Made by a program: the position numbers and the translations under genes | Origin: Phycisphaerae bacterium | GTDB lineage: Bacteria; Planctomycetota; Phycisphaerae; Sedimentisphaerales; Anaerobacaceae | DNA length: 8,485 bases | Direction: 5' to 3' | NCBI GenBank assembly: GCA_030609625.1 | Contig: JAUWBX010000047.1 | Coordinates: 1-8,485, forward strand | The notes under the pieces: model-generated | Told to the model about the DNA's origin: nothing | Database searches by the model: none | The model's input: only the letters and a program-made list of their open reading frames with translations | In this document: positions 1 to 6,906 of the stretch, in pieces | Layout of the letters: every line of letters begins with the position of its first letter | How positions within the stretch are numbered: the stretch's first letter is position 1

Positions 1-716
1 GGCTGATGGCACTGTTGGGCACCGCCTGGATATGGGTCGCAGGTGTTATTTTATCTGAATGCATTGGCAGAACAAACTGGTCGCCGCTGAGCGGAATGAC
101 CCTTATCGCGGTCACTATCCTGATTGTCATAAGCAAAGGCCTTGGCGATACCGCATCGATAATCTCGTCGATTATGGTTGGAGCGGCTGCATGCGTCGCA
201 ATGGCACAGGCCACCGACCTTATGCTCGACCTGAAGACCGGCTATCTCGTAGGCGCCTCGCCCCGAAAACAACAGATCGGCCAGTTCTTAGCCACCTGGC
301 TGGGGCCTATCCTGATTATGGCACTGATATTCGTGCTTCACAAGGCTTACGGCCTGGGAAGTGACCGTCTGCCGGCACCTCAGGGACAGGCCTTAGCCAG
401 CACGATTCAGGGTATCTTAGGTGGAGATGTCCCCCTGCATAAGTACATCGCAGGTGCCGGTCTCGGCGCCCTGCTCAGTGCCAGCGGCATAGGCGGGCTT
501 GGCATCCTCGTCGGTCTGGGCTTCTATCTGCCATTTGCCATCGTCCTGACCTACAGCATCGGAACGCTGCTGCGGATTTTCGTGGACTGGAAAAAGGGAC
601 CGCAATTCAGCCAGGAGGTTGGAATACCTGTCGCAACAGGCCTTATCGTGGGAGAAGCATTAGTCGGAGTCGGCTTTGCTTTGTATTTTGTTATCGCCGG
701 CTCAATGGGCAAATAG
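1..716 (+). CDS. OPT family oligopeptide transporter, C-terminal part (5' end outside window)
   Basis: The frame is already open at base 1 (the codon at 3-5 is CTG), so the first ATG at base 6 is internal and the gene begins upstream. The visible 237 residues form several hydrophobic helices of an inner-membrane secondary transporter expected to import oligopeptides with protons. They align by eye with residues about 350-600 of the complete OPT protein encoded at 2801-4789. Shared blocks are NW-SPLSGMT versus NN-PISGVT, DLKTGYLVGASPRKQQ versus DLKAGYIVGATPWKQQ, the GFYLPF block, and GLIVGEAL versus GLITGEAL. This paralogue stops soon after the last block, whereas the other runs on for about 60 residues with one more helix. 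The stop (TAG, 714-716) overlaps the ribosome binding site of the next gene, which indicates cotranscription. The family call is firm; the substrate (di-, tri- or longer peptide, or a metal chelate) cannot be read from the sequence. Confidence 0.9.
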   Translation, partial: LMALLGTAWIWVAGVILSECIGRTNWSPLSGMTLIAVTILIVISKGLGDTASIISSIMVGAAACVAMAQATDLMLDLKTGYLVGASPRKQQIGQFLATWLGPILIMALIFVLHKAYGLGSDRLPAPQGQALASTIQGILGGDVPLHKYIAGAGLGALLSASGIGGLGILVGLGFYLPFAIVLTYSIGTLLRIFVDWKKGPQFSQEVGIPVATGLIVGEALVGVGFALYFVIAGSMGK

Positions 717-725
717 GAACTGATA

Positions 726-1268
726 ATGAAAAAACTTGGATTTCTAATAATAACTGTTGGTTTCTTAGTCGGCTCGCTGGCAGCCGTCGTAAATGAACAA
801 AATGTACAATGGAGCTATTTTGTAACTGCGCTGCTTGCAGGTGCCGTGGGTATTGTGCTGGTTCACCTTGGAGAACGGCAGGAAAGCCGGGCGGAAGGAA
901 AGCTGATTTCAAACATCCAGTCTATTGAGACCAGTCTGGGCCGAATTGTTGAAAATATGACCCGGCTTAATACAGAAAAACACTCCATCAACACCTATGA
1001 TGTCCGCCATCGCATCGACGAACTATTTGTCGAGGACCTGAATACATTTGTTCAGACCCGCCAGAGCATTGTCCACACTTACGGCCTGGGCGCCTATGCC
1101 GATGTGATGAGCTGCTTTGCCGCCGGCGAACGCTATCTCAACCGCGTCTGGTCGGCCTCCGCCGATGGATATATCGATGAGGTCAATGCCTATCTGGACA
1201 AGGCACAGGGGCAATTCGCTGAGAGTCTTGAGAAGATTCGTCAGTTGAAGGCGAACTCTGATTCGTAA
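726..1268 (+). CDS. Uncharacterised membrane protein, two N-terminal helices plus helical tail
   Basis: I do not recognise this 180-residue protein. It starts with a basic MKK followed by a hydrophobic helix (about residues 4-21), a short polar loop (NEQNVQWS), and a second hydrophobic helix (about 31-47). The rest is charged and probably helical: residues 50-90 look like a coiled coil, and about 95-180 form an amphipathic helical region ending in KIRQLKANSDS. By hydropathy the hairpin sits in the inner membrane; with the positive N terminus inside, the long tail would also be cytoplasmic. No catalytic motif is visible. The start is supported by AGGA at 715-718, seven bases upstream, which overlaps the stop codon of the OPT gene and suggests translational coupling. 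A secreted cysteine peptidase follows 32 bp later. An accessory or regulatory subunit for the transporter is possible but is only inferred from position. The protein is very likely real; its function is unknown. Confidence 0.85.
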   Translation: MKKLGFLIITVGFLVGSLAAVVNEQNVQWSYFVTALLAGAVGIVLVHLGERQESRAEGKLISNIQSIETSLGRIVENMTRLNTEKHSINTYDVRHRIDELFVEDLNTFVQTRQSIVHTYGLGAYADVMSCFAAGERYLNRVWSASADGYIDEVNAYLDKAQGQFAESLEKIRQLKANSDS

Positions 1269-1300
1269 ACTTTAACTTTTCCACAATCAAAGGAGGAATT

Positions 1301-2716
1301 ATGAAACGTTGCTTAAAACTGAAGATAGCTATTGTCGTGCAATTGGTGGTAGTTTTGGTCGTATCATCACTTTTTGCCGCCGAAGGTGCACTGACATCCG
1401 AAATCATCGATGAAATTCATTCTTCGTTTGAAATGGATGCCTACACCAAGGCAATGTACAATTCCATTACGAACAATGATATCAGCAGTCTCGCTCTGAA
1501 TCGCGACGTATTGCGCCGGCACAACGAAATTTTCAGCCACAAAATCAAAACAAAAGGCATTACAAACCAGAAAAAAAGCGGCCGATGCTGGCTCTTTGCG
1601 GGACTCAACATTATGAGGCCGATAGTCATCCAAAACCACAACCTCGAAAGCTTCGAGTTCTCGCAGAACTACCTTGCCTTCTGGGACAAGCTCGAAAAAG
1701 CAAACTGCTTCCTCGAAAACATAATCGAATTCGCAGACCGTGACATCCTCGACCGCGAAATGGAGTTCATCCTTCGCAAGCCCATCCCCGACGGCGGATA
1801 CTGGGAAAACGTCGTCAACCTCGTCGAAAAATACGGCATCGTCCCCAAAGAAATTATGCCCGAAACCAACAGCTCCGGAAATACAGGCCTGATGAACACA
1901 CTTATCAGCCGAAAGCTACGCGCCGACGCCGTCAAACTCCGAAATATGCACAAGCAGAAAAAGGCACTCAAAATACTCCGCACGGAAAAAACCAAGATGC
2001 TCTCTGACACCTACAAAATGCTCGTGTTGAACCTCGGCGAGCCGCCGACCGAGTTCCAGTGGCGATTCGAAGATGCCAATTCCATTGTAAGCGAAACCCG
2101 CACCTACAGTCCGAAGAGTTTCTGCAAGGAATTCGTCGGCGTGGATTTGAGGAAGTACGTGGACATCTTTAACGACCCTTCAAAAGAATACGGCAGGCAC
2201 TACCGCATTAGTCTTACAAGAAATATCCGTGACGGTGACGACGCACACTTTGCAAACGTCAAAATGCAGGTCCTCAAAGACATCGCCGTAAAGGCCGTGC
2301 TCGATAACGAGCCTATCTGGTTCTCCTGCGACGTCGGCAAGGACCAGAGCAGAGAGCACGGCATAATGGCGATGGGTATGTTCGACTACGATTCAATCTA
2401 CAGAACCGATATGACTATGACAAAGGCCCAGCGGTCACTGTTCCGCGAAAGCGTCCCCAACCACGCGATGGTCTTCATCGGCATCGACATCCAAAACGGC
2501 AAGCCCACAAAGTGGCTCGTCGAAAATAGCTGGGGAGACGAAAAGGGAAGCGAAGGCCGCTGGACGCTCTACGACTCCTGGTTCGACACCAATGTTTACA
2601 GCATCATCGTAAAGAAAAAGTATGTCCCCAAAGAGATTCTGGATATTTACAAACAGCCCCCGATAGTCTTGCCCCCCTGGGACCCGGCGTACTCATTCGT
2701 GCAGCAGGCCGACTAA
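1301..2716 (+). CDS. Exported C1B cysteine aminopeptidase (PepC / bleomycin hydrolase family)
   Basis: This papain-fold peptidase should remove N-terminal amino acids from peptides. The catalytic set is complete: oxyanion Gln90 and Cys96 in NQKKSGRCWLFAGLN, His388 in NHAMVFIG, and Asn409 in KWLVENSWGD. The family block DGGYWENVVNLVEKYG-VPKEIMPET lies at about residues 164-189. Family members are normally cytosolic proteins of about 440-455 residues. This one has 471, the excess being an N-terminal basic segment (MKRCLKLK) and a hydrophobic stretch (about 9-26) that reads as a Sec signal with cleavage near A26/A27; an uncleaved anchor is the alternative. The C terminus ends WDP followed by AYSFVQQAD, instead of the usual WDPMGALA-type arm that reaches into the active site. 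An excellent AGGAGG (1291-1296) precedes the ATG by four bases. It is the last gene of the OPT, membrane protein, peptidase operon. The family is certain; location outside the cytoplasm is inferred. Confidence 0.93.
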   Translation: MKRCLKLKIAIVVQLVVVLVVSSLFAAEGALTSEIIDEIHSSFEMDAYTKAMYNSITNNDISSLALNRDVLRRHNEIFSHKIKTKGITNQKKSGRCWLFAGLNIMRPIVIQNHNLESFEFSQNYLAFWDKLEKANCFLENIIEFADRDILDREMEFILRKPIPDGGYWENVVNLVEKYGIVPKEIMPETNSSGNTGLMNTLISRKLRADAVKLRNMHKQKKALKILRTEKTKMLSDTYKMLVLNLGEPPTEFQWRFEDANSIVSETRTYSPKSFCKEFVGVDLRKYVDIFNDPSKEYGRHYRISLTRNIRDGDDAHFANVKMQVLKDIAVKAVLDNEPIWFSCDVGKDQSREHGIMAMGMFDYDSIYRTDMTMTKAQRSLFRESVPNHAMVFIGIDIQNGKPTKWLVENSWGDEKGSEGRWTLYDSWFDTNVYSIIVKKKYVPKEILDIYKQPPIVLPPWDPAYSFVQQAD

Positions 2717-2744
2717 CCAAAAACACAAGACTGCTGAATTCTGA

Positions 2745-2770
2745 TTTTAACAGGCCTCGCTCTGTTGAAA
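2745..2770. terminator. Imperfect hairpin in the convergent gap (possible terminator)
   Basis: Arms TTTTAACAG (2745-2753) and CTGTTGAAA (2762-2770) pair over nine positions with one G-T pair and an 8-base loop. It lies 28 bp after the peptidase stop, between genes that converge. The A/T outer arm means each strand carries some T residues, but no clean T tract follows on either strand, so termination is only a possibility. Confidence 0.3.
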
Positions 2771-2795
2771 ACGTGGGCTGTCATTTACAGGGTGG

Positions 2796-2819
2796 CACCC
2801 TCAAACTTGTTTGGGGGTG
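2796..2819. terminator. GC-rich hairpin overlapping the OPT stop codon (possible terminator)
   Basis: CACCCTCAAAC (2796-2806) pairs with GTTTGGGGGTG (2809-2819): eleven positions with one G-T pair. The closing pair probably opens to give a 4-base loop. The hairpin includes the stop codon of the - strand OPT gene at 2801-2803 and sits at the convergent junction. No T tract follows. It may act as a barrier or an RNA 3'-end stabiliser; alternatively it is chance pairing. Confidence 0.3.
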
Positions 2820-4789
2820 GTCCTGCCACGTGCAGTGCGATACAGCCAATATACTACGCCAAGCAACAGAGCTATCCCTAATACGGCACCTACGGGCGGC
2901 TTGAATGGCAAACTGATGCCGAGCACGCTCAATAGATTTACAATAACATCATCTATGTACCAATAGGGCAGCTCGACATCGATACCCTTGAGCAATATAA
3001 TCGGTATCGCCAAAAGTATCCCCGTCAATGCCTCCCCTGTAATCAGGCCCGAAGCAAACAGCAGTCCATTCCGATTGGACTCTTCGGTTTGCTCCTTCTT
3101 CATATTCTTTTTCGTGTGATATCTCTTAACAGCATAGTGGATAAGCCCACCCGCAAATATCGGCACAGACAACTCAAACGGCAGATAAAACCCAATCGCC
3201 ACCGCAAGGACCGGCGTCCGAAATGAACTGCCCCTTTTTTGCAGATAAACATCCAGCGCTATCACACCGGCCGCCACCGCCATTCCAATATAGATATAAT
3301 TCCAGGGCAGCTCACCCTTAAAAACACCACTTGCAACCGAGGCCATTAAATTCGCCTGTGGTGCGGCCAGCGCCTTCGGCCCGGCACCGGCCTGACCGGA
3401 AAAACCGTAGGCCTTCTGAAGCAGTATCATTACCGGTGCCAGAACCAGTGCCGCCGAGACCGTCCCGACAAGCTGCATTACCTGCTGCTTCCACGGTGTT
3501 GCCCCTACAATGTAACCTGCTTTGAGGTCCTGCATATTATCGCCCGCTATCGCCGCCGCACAGCAGACCACACTGCCTATTATGATAGCGGCGGCGGGTC
3601 CGTTCGGCGCATCCTTACCCATCAACCACAATAAAAGCAGCGATGAAACCAGCACAGTCGCAATAGTAACACCTGATATCGGATTATTCGATGAGCCGAC
3701 AAGCCCCGCCATATAGCCGGCCACCGCAGAGAATACAAATCCCGTTACCAACATTATCACTGCCATCGTAATCGATACGTGTATCTGCTGGACAAATACC
3801 TGATACAGCAGGAATAAAGGAACAACCGAGCCGACTATAAGGACCAGTATCCACTTCATCGGCATGTCTTTTTCCGTCCTGGCTATTTCCGCCCCCCCAC
3901 CGGACAAATCACGATACGCCTTGAGCCCGCTGGTCATCCCGCTCAACAGGGACTTGCGCAAATGAAAAATCGTCCACAACCCCCCTACCACCATTCCACC
4001 CACACCTATATACCGCGTCTGCGAGGACCATATTTTAAACGCCCAATCTACGGCACTGATTTCCTCTCCTCCCGGCGGCCCCTGAACAGCCGCGCAAATT
4101 GGTATCGCGATAAGCCAGTTGCAAAAACCACCGATGAAAATCAGAACCGCGATATTCAACCCCACAATATATCCCACCGAAAGCAGTGCCGGGCTTAGGT
4201 TCGAGCCAAAATACGCAATCGACCCCCCTATCCCTTTGGCGCCTTCGACTATCTCAGGCCACAGCCCCAATCCACCAGCCCCAATCTTGAACAGTCCGCT
4301 CGCAATCGCAGCCTTGGCGATACACAAAACACCCTTGCCGCCTTTCTGTCCCGTCTCAAGGACCTCTGCCGTCGCTATACCTTCCGGAAACTTCAACTTA
4401 CCTTCGACAATCAGTGACCGCCGCAGTGGTATTGTGAACAGCACGCCCAAGACTCCGCCGAACCCCGCGATTATTGCCACCCACTTGAAGCTGAAACTAT
4501 CCCACGTACCTAATATCACTAGCGCCGGCAGAGTAAATATCACACCCGCGGCCAGTGACTCCCCCGCCGAGGCTGCCGTCTGGACGATATTGTTTTCCAG
4601 AATATTGCTGCGCCGAAACAGTCTCAACACACCCATAGAGACCACCGCAGCAGGTATCGACGCCGAGACCGTCATCCCCGCGAACAGGCCCAGATATGCG
4701 TTTGCCCCAGCCAGCACTATCGAGAGCACCACGCCCAAAACAACCGCCTTAACTGTAATTTCCGCCAACGACTGTCCTTCTGAGTTCAT
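2801..4789 (-). CDS. OPT family oligopeptide transporter (prokaryotic clade), complete
   Basis: This 662-residue polytopic inner-membrane protein is expected to import oligopeptides by secondary, probably proton-driven, transport. The N-terminal block typical of the prokaryotic OPT clade is present: NAYLGLFAGMTVSASIPAAV at about 30-49, then ILENNIVQTAASAGESLAAG at 63-82. Further family blocks are KFPEGIATAEVLETG (133-147), NNPISGVTIATV (368-379) and DLKAGYIVGATPWKQQ (421-436). A lysine-rich cytoplasmic-type loop (555-575, KRYHTKKNMKKEQTEES) precedes the last helices, and the final hydrophobic helix is near 631-650. The start is supported by AAGAGGGA (4796-4803 on the opposite strand), six bases upstream. 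The gene lies 170 bp downstream of the M2-like peptidase gene on the same strand and may be cotranscribed with it. It is a diverged paralogue of the OPT gene cut by the left edge. Substrate is unknown. Confidence 0.95.
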   Translation of the reverse strand: MNSEGQSLAEITVKAVVLGVVLSIVLAGANAYLGLFAGMTVSASIPAAVVSMGVLRLFRRSNILENNIVQTAASAGESLAAGVIFTLPALVILGTWDSFSFKWVAIIAGFGGVLGVLFTIPLRRSLIVEGKLKFPEGIATAEVLETGQKGGKGVLCIAKAAIASGLFKIGAGGLGLWPEIVEGAKGIGGSIAYFGSNLSPALLSVGYIVGLNIAVLIFIGGFCNWLIAIPICAAVQGPPGGEEISAVDWAFKIWSSQTRYIGVGGMVVGGLWTIFHLRKSLLSGMTSGLKAYRDLSGGGAEIARTEKDMPMKWILVLIVGSVVPLFLLYQVFVQQIHVSITMAVIMLVTGFVFSAVAGYMAGLVGSSNNPISGVTIATVLVSSLLLLWLMGKDAPNGPAAAIIIGSVVCCAAAIAGDNMQDLKAGYIVGATPWKQQVMQLVGTVSAALVLAPVMILLQKAYGFSGQAGAGPKALAAPQANLMASVASGVFKGELPWNYIYIGMAVAAGVIALDVYLQKRGSSFRTPVLAVAIGFYLPFELSVPIFAGGLIHYAVKRYHTKKNMKKEQTEESNRNGLLFASGLITGEALTGILLAIPIILLKGIDVELPYWYIDDVIVNLLSVLGISLPFKPPVGAVLGIALLLGVVYWLYRTARGRTTPKQV

Positions 4790-4832
4790 AGAAAATCCCT
4801 CTTACTATCCTTTCGTTACAGAGACAATTGCT

Positions 4833-4874
4833 TGTATCTCGTCAATCACATATCGTATCTCGTATTGCGTATCT
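4833..4874. repeat. Degenerate GTATCTCGT short-repeat block
   Basis: The 9-mer GTATCTCGT occurs exactly at 4834-4842 and 4855-4863, 21 bp apart, and a third partial copy GTATCT follows at 4869-4874. On the - strand it reads as repeated ACGAGATAC. Similar ATACGAGATAC-type strings are, as I recall, scattered between genes in several environmental bacterial lineages. It lies in the gap between the M2-like peptidase and OPT genes. Confidence 0.5.
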
Positions 4875-4889
4875 AAAAGCACACCCATT

Positions 4890-4926
4890 GTCATTTCGAG
4901 CGGAGCAAAGCGGAGTCGAGAAATCC
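4890..4926. repeat. Dispersed intergenic repeat of the GAGCGGAGCAAAGCGGAG type
   Basis: The element has outer arms ATTTCGA (4893-4899) and TCGAGAAAT (4916-4924), complementary apart from one bulged base. They flank an exact direct repeat of GCGGAG (4900-4905 and 4910-4915) separated by CAAA. I recognise this layout as a widespread intergenic repeat in Gram-negative bacteria that often produces spurious translations such as SSGAKRSREI. It sits between two co-oriented genes. A role in RNA structure or transcript processing is possible but not shown here. Confidence 0.65.
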
Positions 4927-4959
4927 ATTCAAACATCTTTTTACTTTTCATCTGCCCTG

Positions 4960-6639
4960 CTATTCTACAAACTGTTCCACAAAATATTTCGGCGTCAACG
5001 GTTCTCCGGTCGCCCGCTTAATCATTTCGTTCCAATGATAAACTGCCCCGGCTTCAAAGACATTTTCACTCAGAAACTCACCGAGCTTACGCCGGCCAAT
5101 ATAGCTGAGGTTTTCATCTGATTCGAGCTTGAGAATCTTGTGGATTATATGGTAATGTAATTGAGATGCCAACAATTCACCTAACATATAGTTATGGTAA
5201 TAACAGGGCGCAATGGCAAAATGAATTTTAGCGGCCCAATCCGGCTCATCGCGGCCCCGGGGTCTTTTCACCAACTGGTATTTCTCAACCATCTGCCACC
5301 AAAGCCGATTCAGGTCCTGCTCAGGATCTGCATAAAGCTGCTTTTCAAAATTGTACATCACCATGTCCCAGCGGGCAAAAATAAGTTGTTTAAGTTGTGC
5401 GTACTTACCGCTCACTTTTTCGATTTCCATGCGTTGTTCATCGGACAGTTCCAGCATTTGTTGCATCCAGGCGGGATTACGACTCAAGCGACCAAAGAAC
5501 ATAGCAATCGCTTCAGTCGTAAAGGCGTGCACCGGCCTTCTTAGCAAATACGGCACTTGCCGGTCGTGGTATTTATCGTAAACTGCGTGGCCTAATTCGT
5601 GCAAAGTAGTTTCCATCCAGGACTCGTTGCTCTTAATGTTACACAGAATCCGCACATCACCTTCCCGGTCAATATCCGTACAAAAAGCGTGCGGATTTTT
5701 GCCTTCACGCTCATACAGGTCGCTGTTGGCAAGAATGGATTCCACAGGCAGTCCAATACCGGCGTAGAATTCTTTCGCCAATTCCTTGATGTCTTTATCT
5801 TCGTAATACGCATCCAAATCCAGCTCATATACCATCGGTGTTTCCTGGAAGAACGGGTCGTGATAATGCCAGGGCATAAGCTCCGTAACGGCCACGTCGT
5901 ATTTGGCAGCTAATATACCGTCCAGGTCAGCTTTTAATCTAACAAAAGGCTCGTTAGTCAATTCATAAAGTTCCTCGAAAAGCCGGTCCAGCTCTTTTAC
6001 ATCCTGCTCGGTAGTGGCTAAAGAAAGAGTATGATAATTGTCGAAGCCAAGCTTTCGGGCCGCCTGGTTTCGAAGCTTGACCAATCGGATGATATCATCC
6101 GCAACTTCGGCGCCGACCTGCTTGCTGGCAAGCCATGCCTGACTTCTCTTACGGGAATTTGTCTGGGTTTTTAGAATTTCCTTAATTTCATTGAGGGTAA
6201 CCTTTTTTCCTTGAATGGTGCCGCGAAAAGTACTGAACTTCTTTTCAATTTCCGTGCCCAAATCAACTATCTTTTTCAGCAGCTCCGGCTCTATCTGGGT
6301 CTCAAGGTAACTGTTGTACAGCACATCCAATTGTCGAGCCAATACAGTATTCTTGACCTGTCCGGACTCTTTCATATCCTTAAGAAAGGCAAACTCACCA
6401 GGGTCGCTGTAAACCTGGCGGACCTTGAGTGTTAATTCACTGACTTTGTCATAATCCTCCGGCTTACCGCTAATTGCAGCATCCCACGAAGCAAGACTCG
6501 CCTCTTTCGCCATAGGTTTGATTTTTTCCACGTGCGCTGTAATGAAGCCTTCCATATCTCCCTCCTTAGCGTTAGATGCACAACCAAATACAATAATGCT
6601 CATTGTCAACATAATGACTAAAGTTGATAAAGTTTTCAT
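4960..6639 (-). CDS. M2-like zinc metallopeptidase lipoprotein (peptidyl-dipeptidase / ACE-like)
   Basis: This 559-residue gluzincin resembles family M2, whose members release dipeptides from peptide C termini. Zinc ligands are His347 and His351 in HELGH, with Glu376 in FTTEA 25 residues later, close to the spacing in ACE. Glu348 would be the general base. Near the C terminus, AKIHFAIAPCYYHNYM (Lys471, His473, Tyr481/Tyr484) matches the ACE substrate and transition-state segment AKFHIPSSVPYIRYF with one extra residue. Residues 1-20 form a lipoprotein signal, MKTLSTLVIMLTMSIIVFGC, with Cys20 as the lipidated residue. Phe at -2 is a little unusual for a lipobox. Membrane anchoring on the outer face of the inner membrane or on the outer membrane is therefore inferred. 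The start is supported by AGGAGT (6648-6653) eight bases upstream. The 170 bp downstream leads to an OPT transporter on the same strand, consistent with trimming peptides before uptake. M3-like assignment is the alternative; M2 fits the C-terminal motif better. Confidence 0.9.
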   Translation of the reverse strand: MKTLSTLVIMLTMSIIVFGCASNAKEGDMEGFITAHVEKIKPMAKEASLASWDAAISGKPEDYDKVSELTLKVRQVYSDPGEFAFLKDMKESGQVKNTVLARQLDVLYNSYLETQIEPELLKKIVDLGTEIEKKFSTFRGTIQGKKVTLNEIKEILKTQTNSRKRSQAWLASKQVGAEVADDIIRLVKLRNQAARKLGFDNYHTLSLATTEQDVKELDRLFEELYELTNEPFVRLKADLDGILAAKYDVAVTELMPWHYHDPFFQETPMVYELDLDAYYEDKDIKELAKEFYAGIGLPVESILANSDLYEREGKNPHAFCTDIDREGDVRILCNIKSNESWMETTLHELGHAVYDKYHDRQVPYLLRRPVHAFTTEAIAMFFGRLSRNPAWMQQMLELSDEQRMEIEKVSGKYAQLKQLIFARWDMVMYNFEKQLYADPEQDLNRLWWQMVEKYQLVKRPRGRDEPDWAAKIHFAIAPCYYHNYMLGELLASQLHYHIIHKILKLESDENLSYIGRRKLGEFLSENVFEAGAVYHWNEMIKRATGEPLTPKYFVEQFVE

Positions 6640-6704
6640 AGCTTTATACTCCTATTAAAGTTCGTGTTGCCATTTTGTTATCAAGAACTTTTTTTCTCTG
6701 AAGG

Positions 6705-6733
6705 ATATTATCACCTCTAACTACCGAAATCAA
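6705..6733 (-). promoter_or_regulatory. Candidate sigma70-type promoter for the M2-like peptidase gene
   Basis: On the - strand, TTGATT (6728-6733) and TAATAT (6705-6710) are 17 bp apart, and the -10 is preceded by TGA, an extended -10 feature. Each hexamer matches consensus at four of six positions. The predicted start near 6698 would leave a leader of about 60 bases before the ATG at 6639. Position and spacing are good; the hexamers are moderate. Confidence 0.4.
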
Positions 6734-6765
6734 GCGGCTTCTAAAATTGCCGATGGGCAGAGGTG
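6712..6765. promoter_or_regulatory. Widely spaced inverted repeat CACCTCT / AGAGGTG
   Basis: CACCTCT (6712-6718) and AGAGGTG (6759-6765) are exact inverted copies 40 bp apart in the divergent control region. The left arm falls in the spacer of the candidate - strand promoter. The arrangement could bind a dimeric or looping regulator common to both directions. A 7-bp dyad at this distance can also occur by chance. Confidence 0.25.
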
Positions 6766-6793
6766 TTATTTTTCACATTCAGCCATTTCTTCT

Positions 6794-6822
6794 TTGAACT
6801 GGGCCGGCTGTAAATGTACTAT
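6794..6822 (+). promoter_or_regulatory. Candidate sigma70-type promoter for the POT transporter gene
   Basis: TTGAAC (6794-6799) and TACTAT (6817-6822) are separated by 17 bp, each matching four of six consensus positions. Transcription would start near 6829, giving a leader of about 78 bases before the ATG at 6907. This position would leave the upstream in-frame ATG at 6814 outside the transcript, which supports the later start. Confidence 0.35.
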
Positions 6823-6825
6823 ATA

Positions 6826-6854
6826 GCCCTGTTATTTTATAAGAATCGCAGGGC
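6826..6854 (+). promoter_or_regulatory. Dyad GCCCTG / CAGGGC at the predicted POT transcript start
   Basis: GCCCTG (6826-6831) and CAGGGC (6849-6854) are exact inverted copies around a 17-base A/T-rich centre. The dyad begins right after the candidate -10, so it could be an operator overlapping the transcription start or, if transcription begins slightly earlier, a leader hairpin. It is GC-rich in an otherwise A/T-rich region. No known regulator site is recognised. Confidence 0.3.
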
Positions 6855-6894
6855 CTTTATAACAAAACAGAAATTGTTTAACAGGAAAAAAATC

Positions 6895-6898
6895 GGAG
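6895..6898 (+). promoter_or_regulatory. Ribosome binding site that sets the POT start
   Basis: GGAG lies eight bases before the ATG at 6907. No comparable site precedes the in-frame ATG at 6814, where the upstream bases are CCGGCTGTAA. This favours a 452-residue protein starting MAKTEYL. Confidence 0.65.
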
Positions 6899-6906
6899 AG
6901 CTCATC

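Noticed and set aside
1301..1330. Cys4 of the cysteine peptidase as a lipobox cysteine
   Set aside because: It lies before the hydrophobic stretch, in the basic n-region, so it cannot follow a lipoprotein signal.
1669..2010. 113-codon - strand open frame inside the cysteine peptidase gene
   Set aside because: It is antisense to a well-conserved coding region, has a serine/arginine-rich shadow composition and no ribosome binding site.
4119..5021. 300-codon + strand open frame
   Set aside because: It is antisense to the start of the OPT gene and the intergenic repeats, has proline/serine/threonine-rich low-complexity content, and contains the usual spurious repeat translation SSGAKRSREI.
5194..5544. 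116-codon + strand open frame inside the M2-like peptidase gene
   Set aside because: It is antisense to conserved metallopeptidase coding sequence, including the C-terminal substrate-binding segment, and shows no family features of its own.
6814..6906. Upstream in-frame ATG that would extend the POT protein by 31 residues
   Set aside because: It lacks a ribosome binding site, lies inside the predicted promoter, and adds a basic non-homologous segment; the ATG at 6907 has GGAG at good spacing.
6640..6906. Riboswitch or T-box in the leader of either divergent gene
   Set aside because: The predicted leaders are only about 60-80 bases, with no conserved riboswitch or T-box motif that I can recognise.
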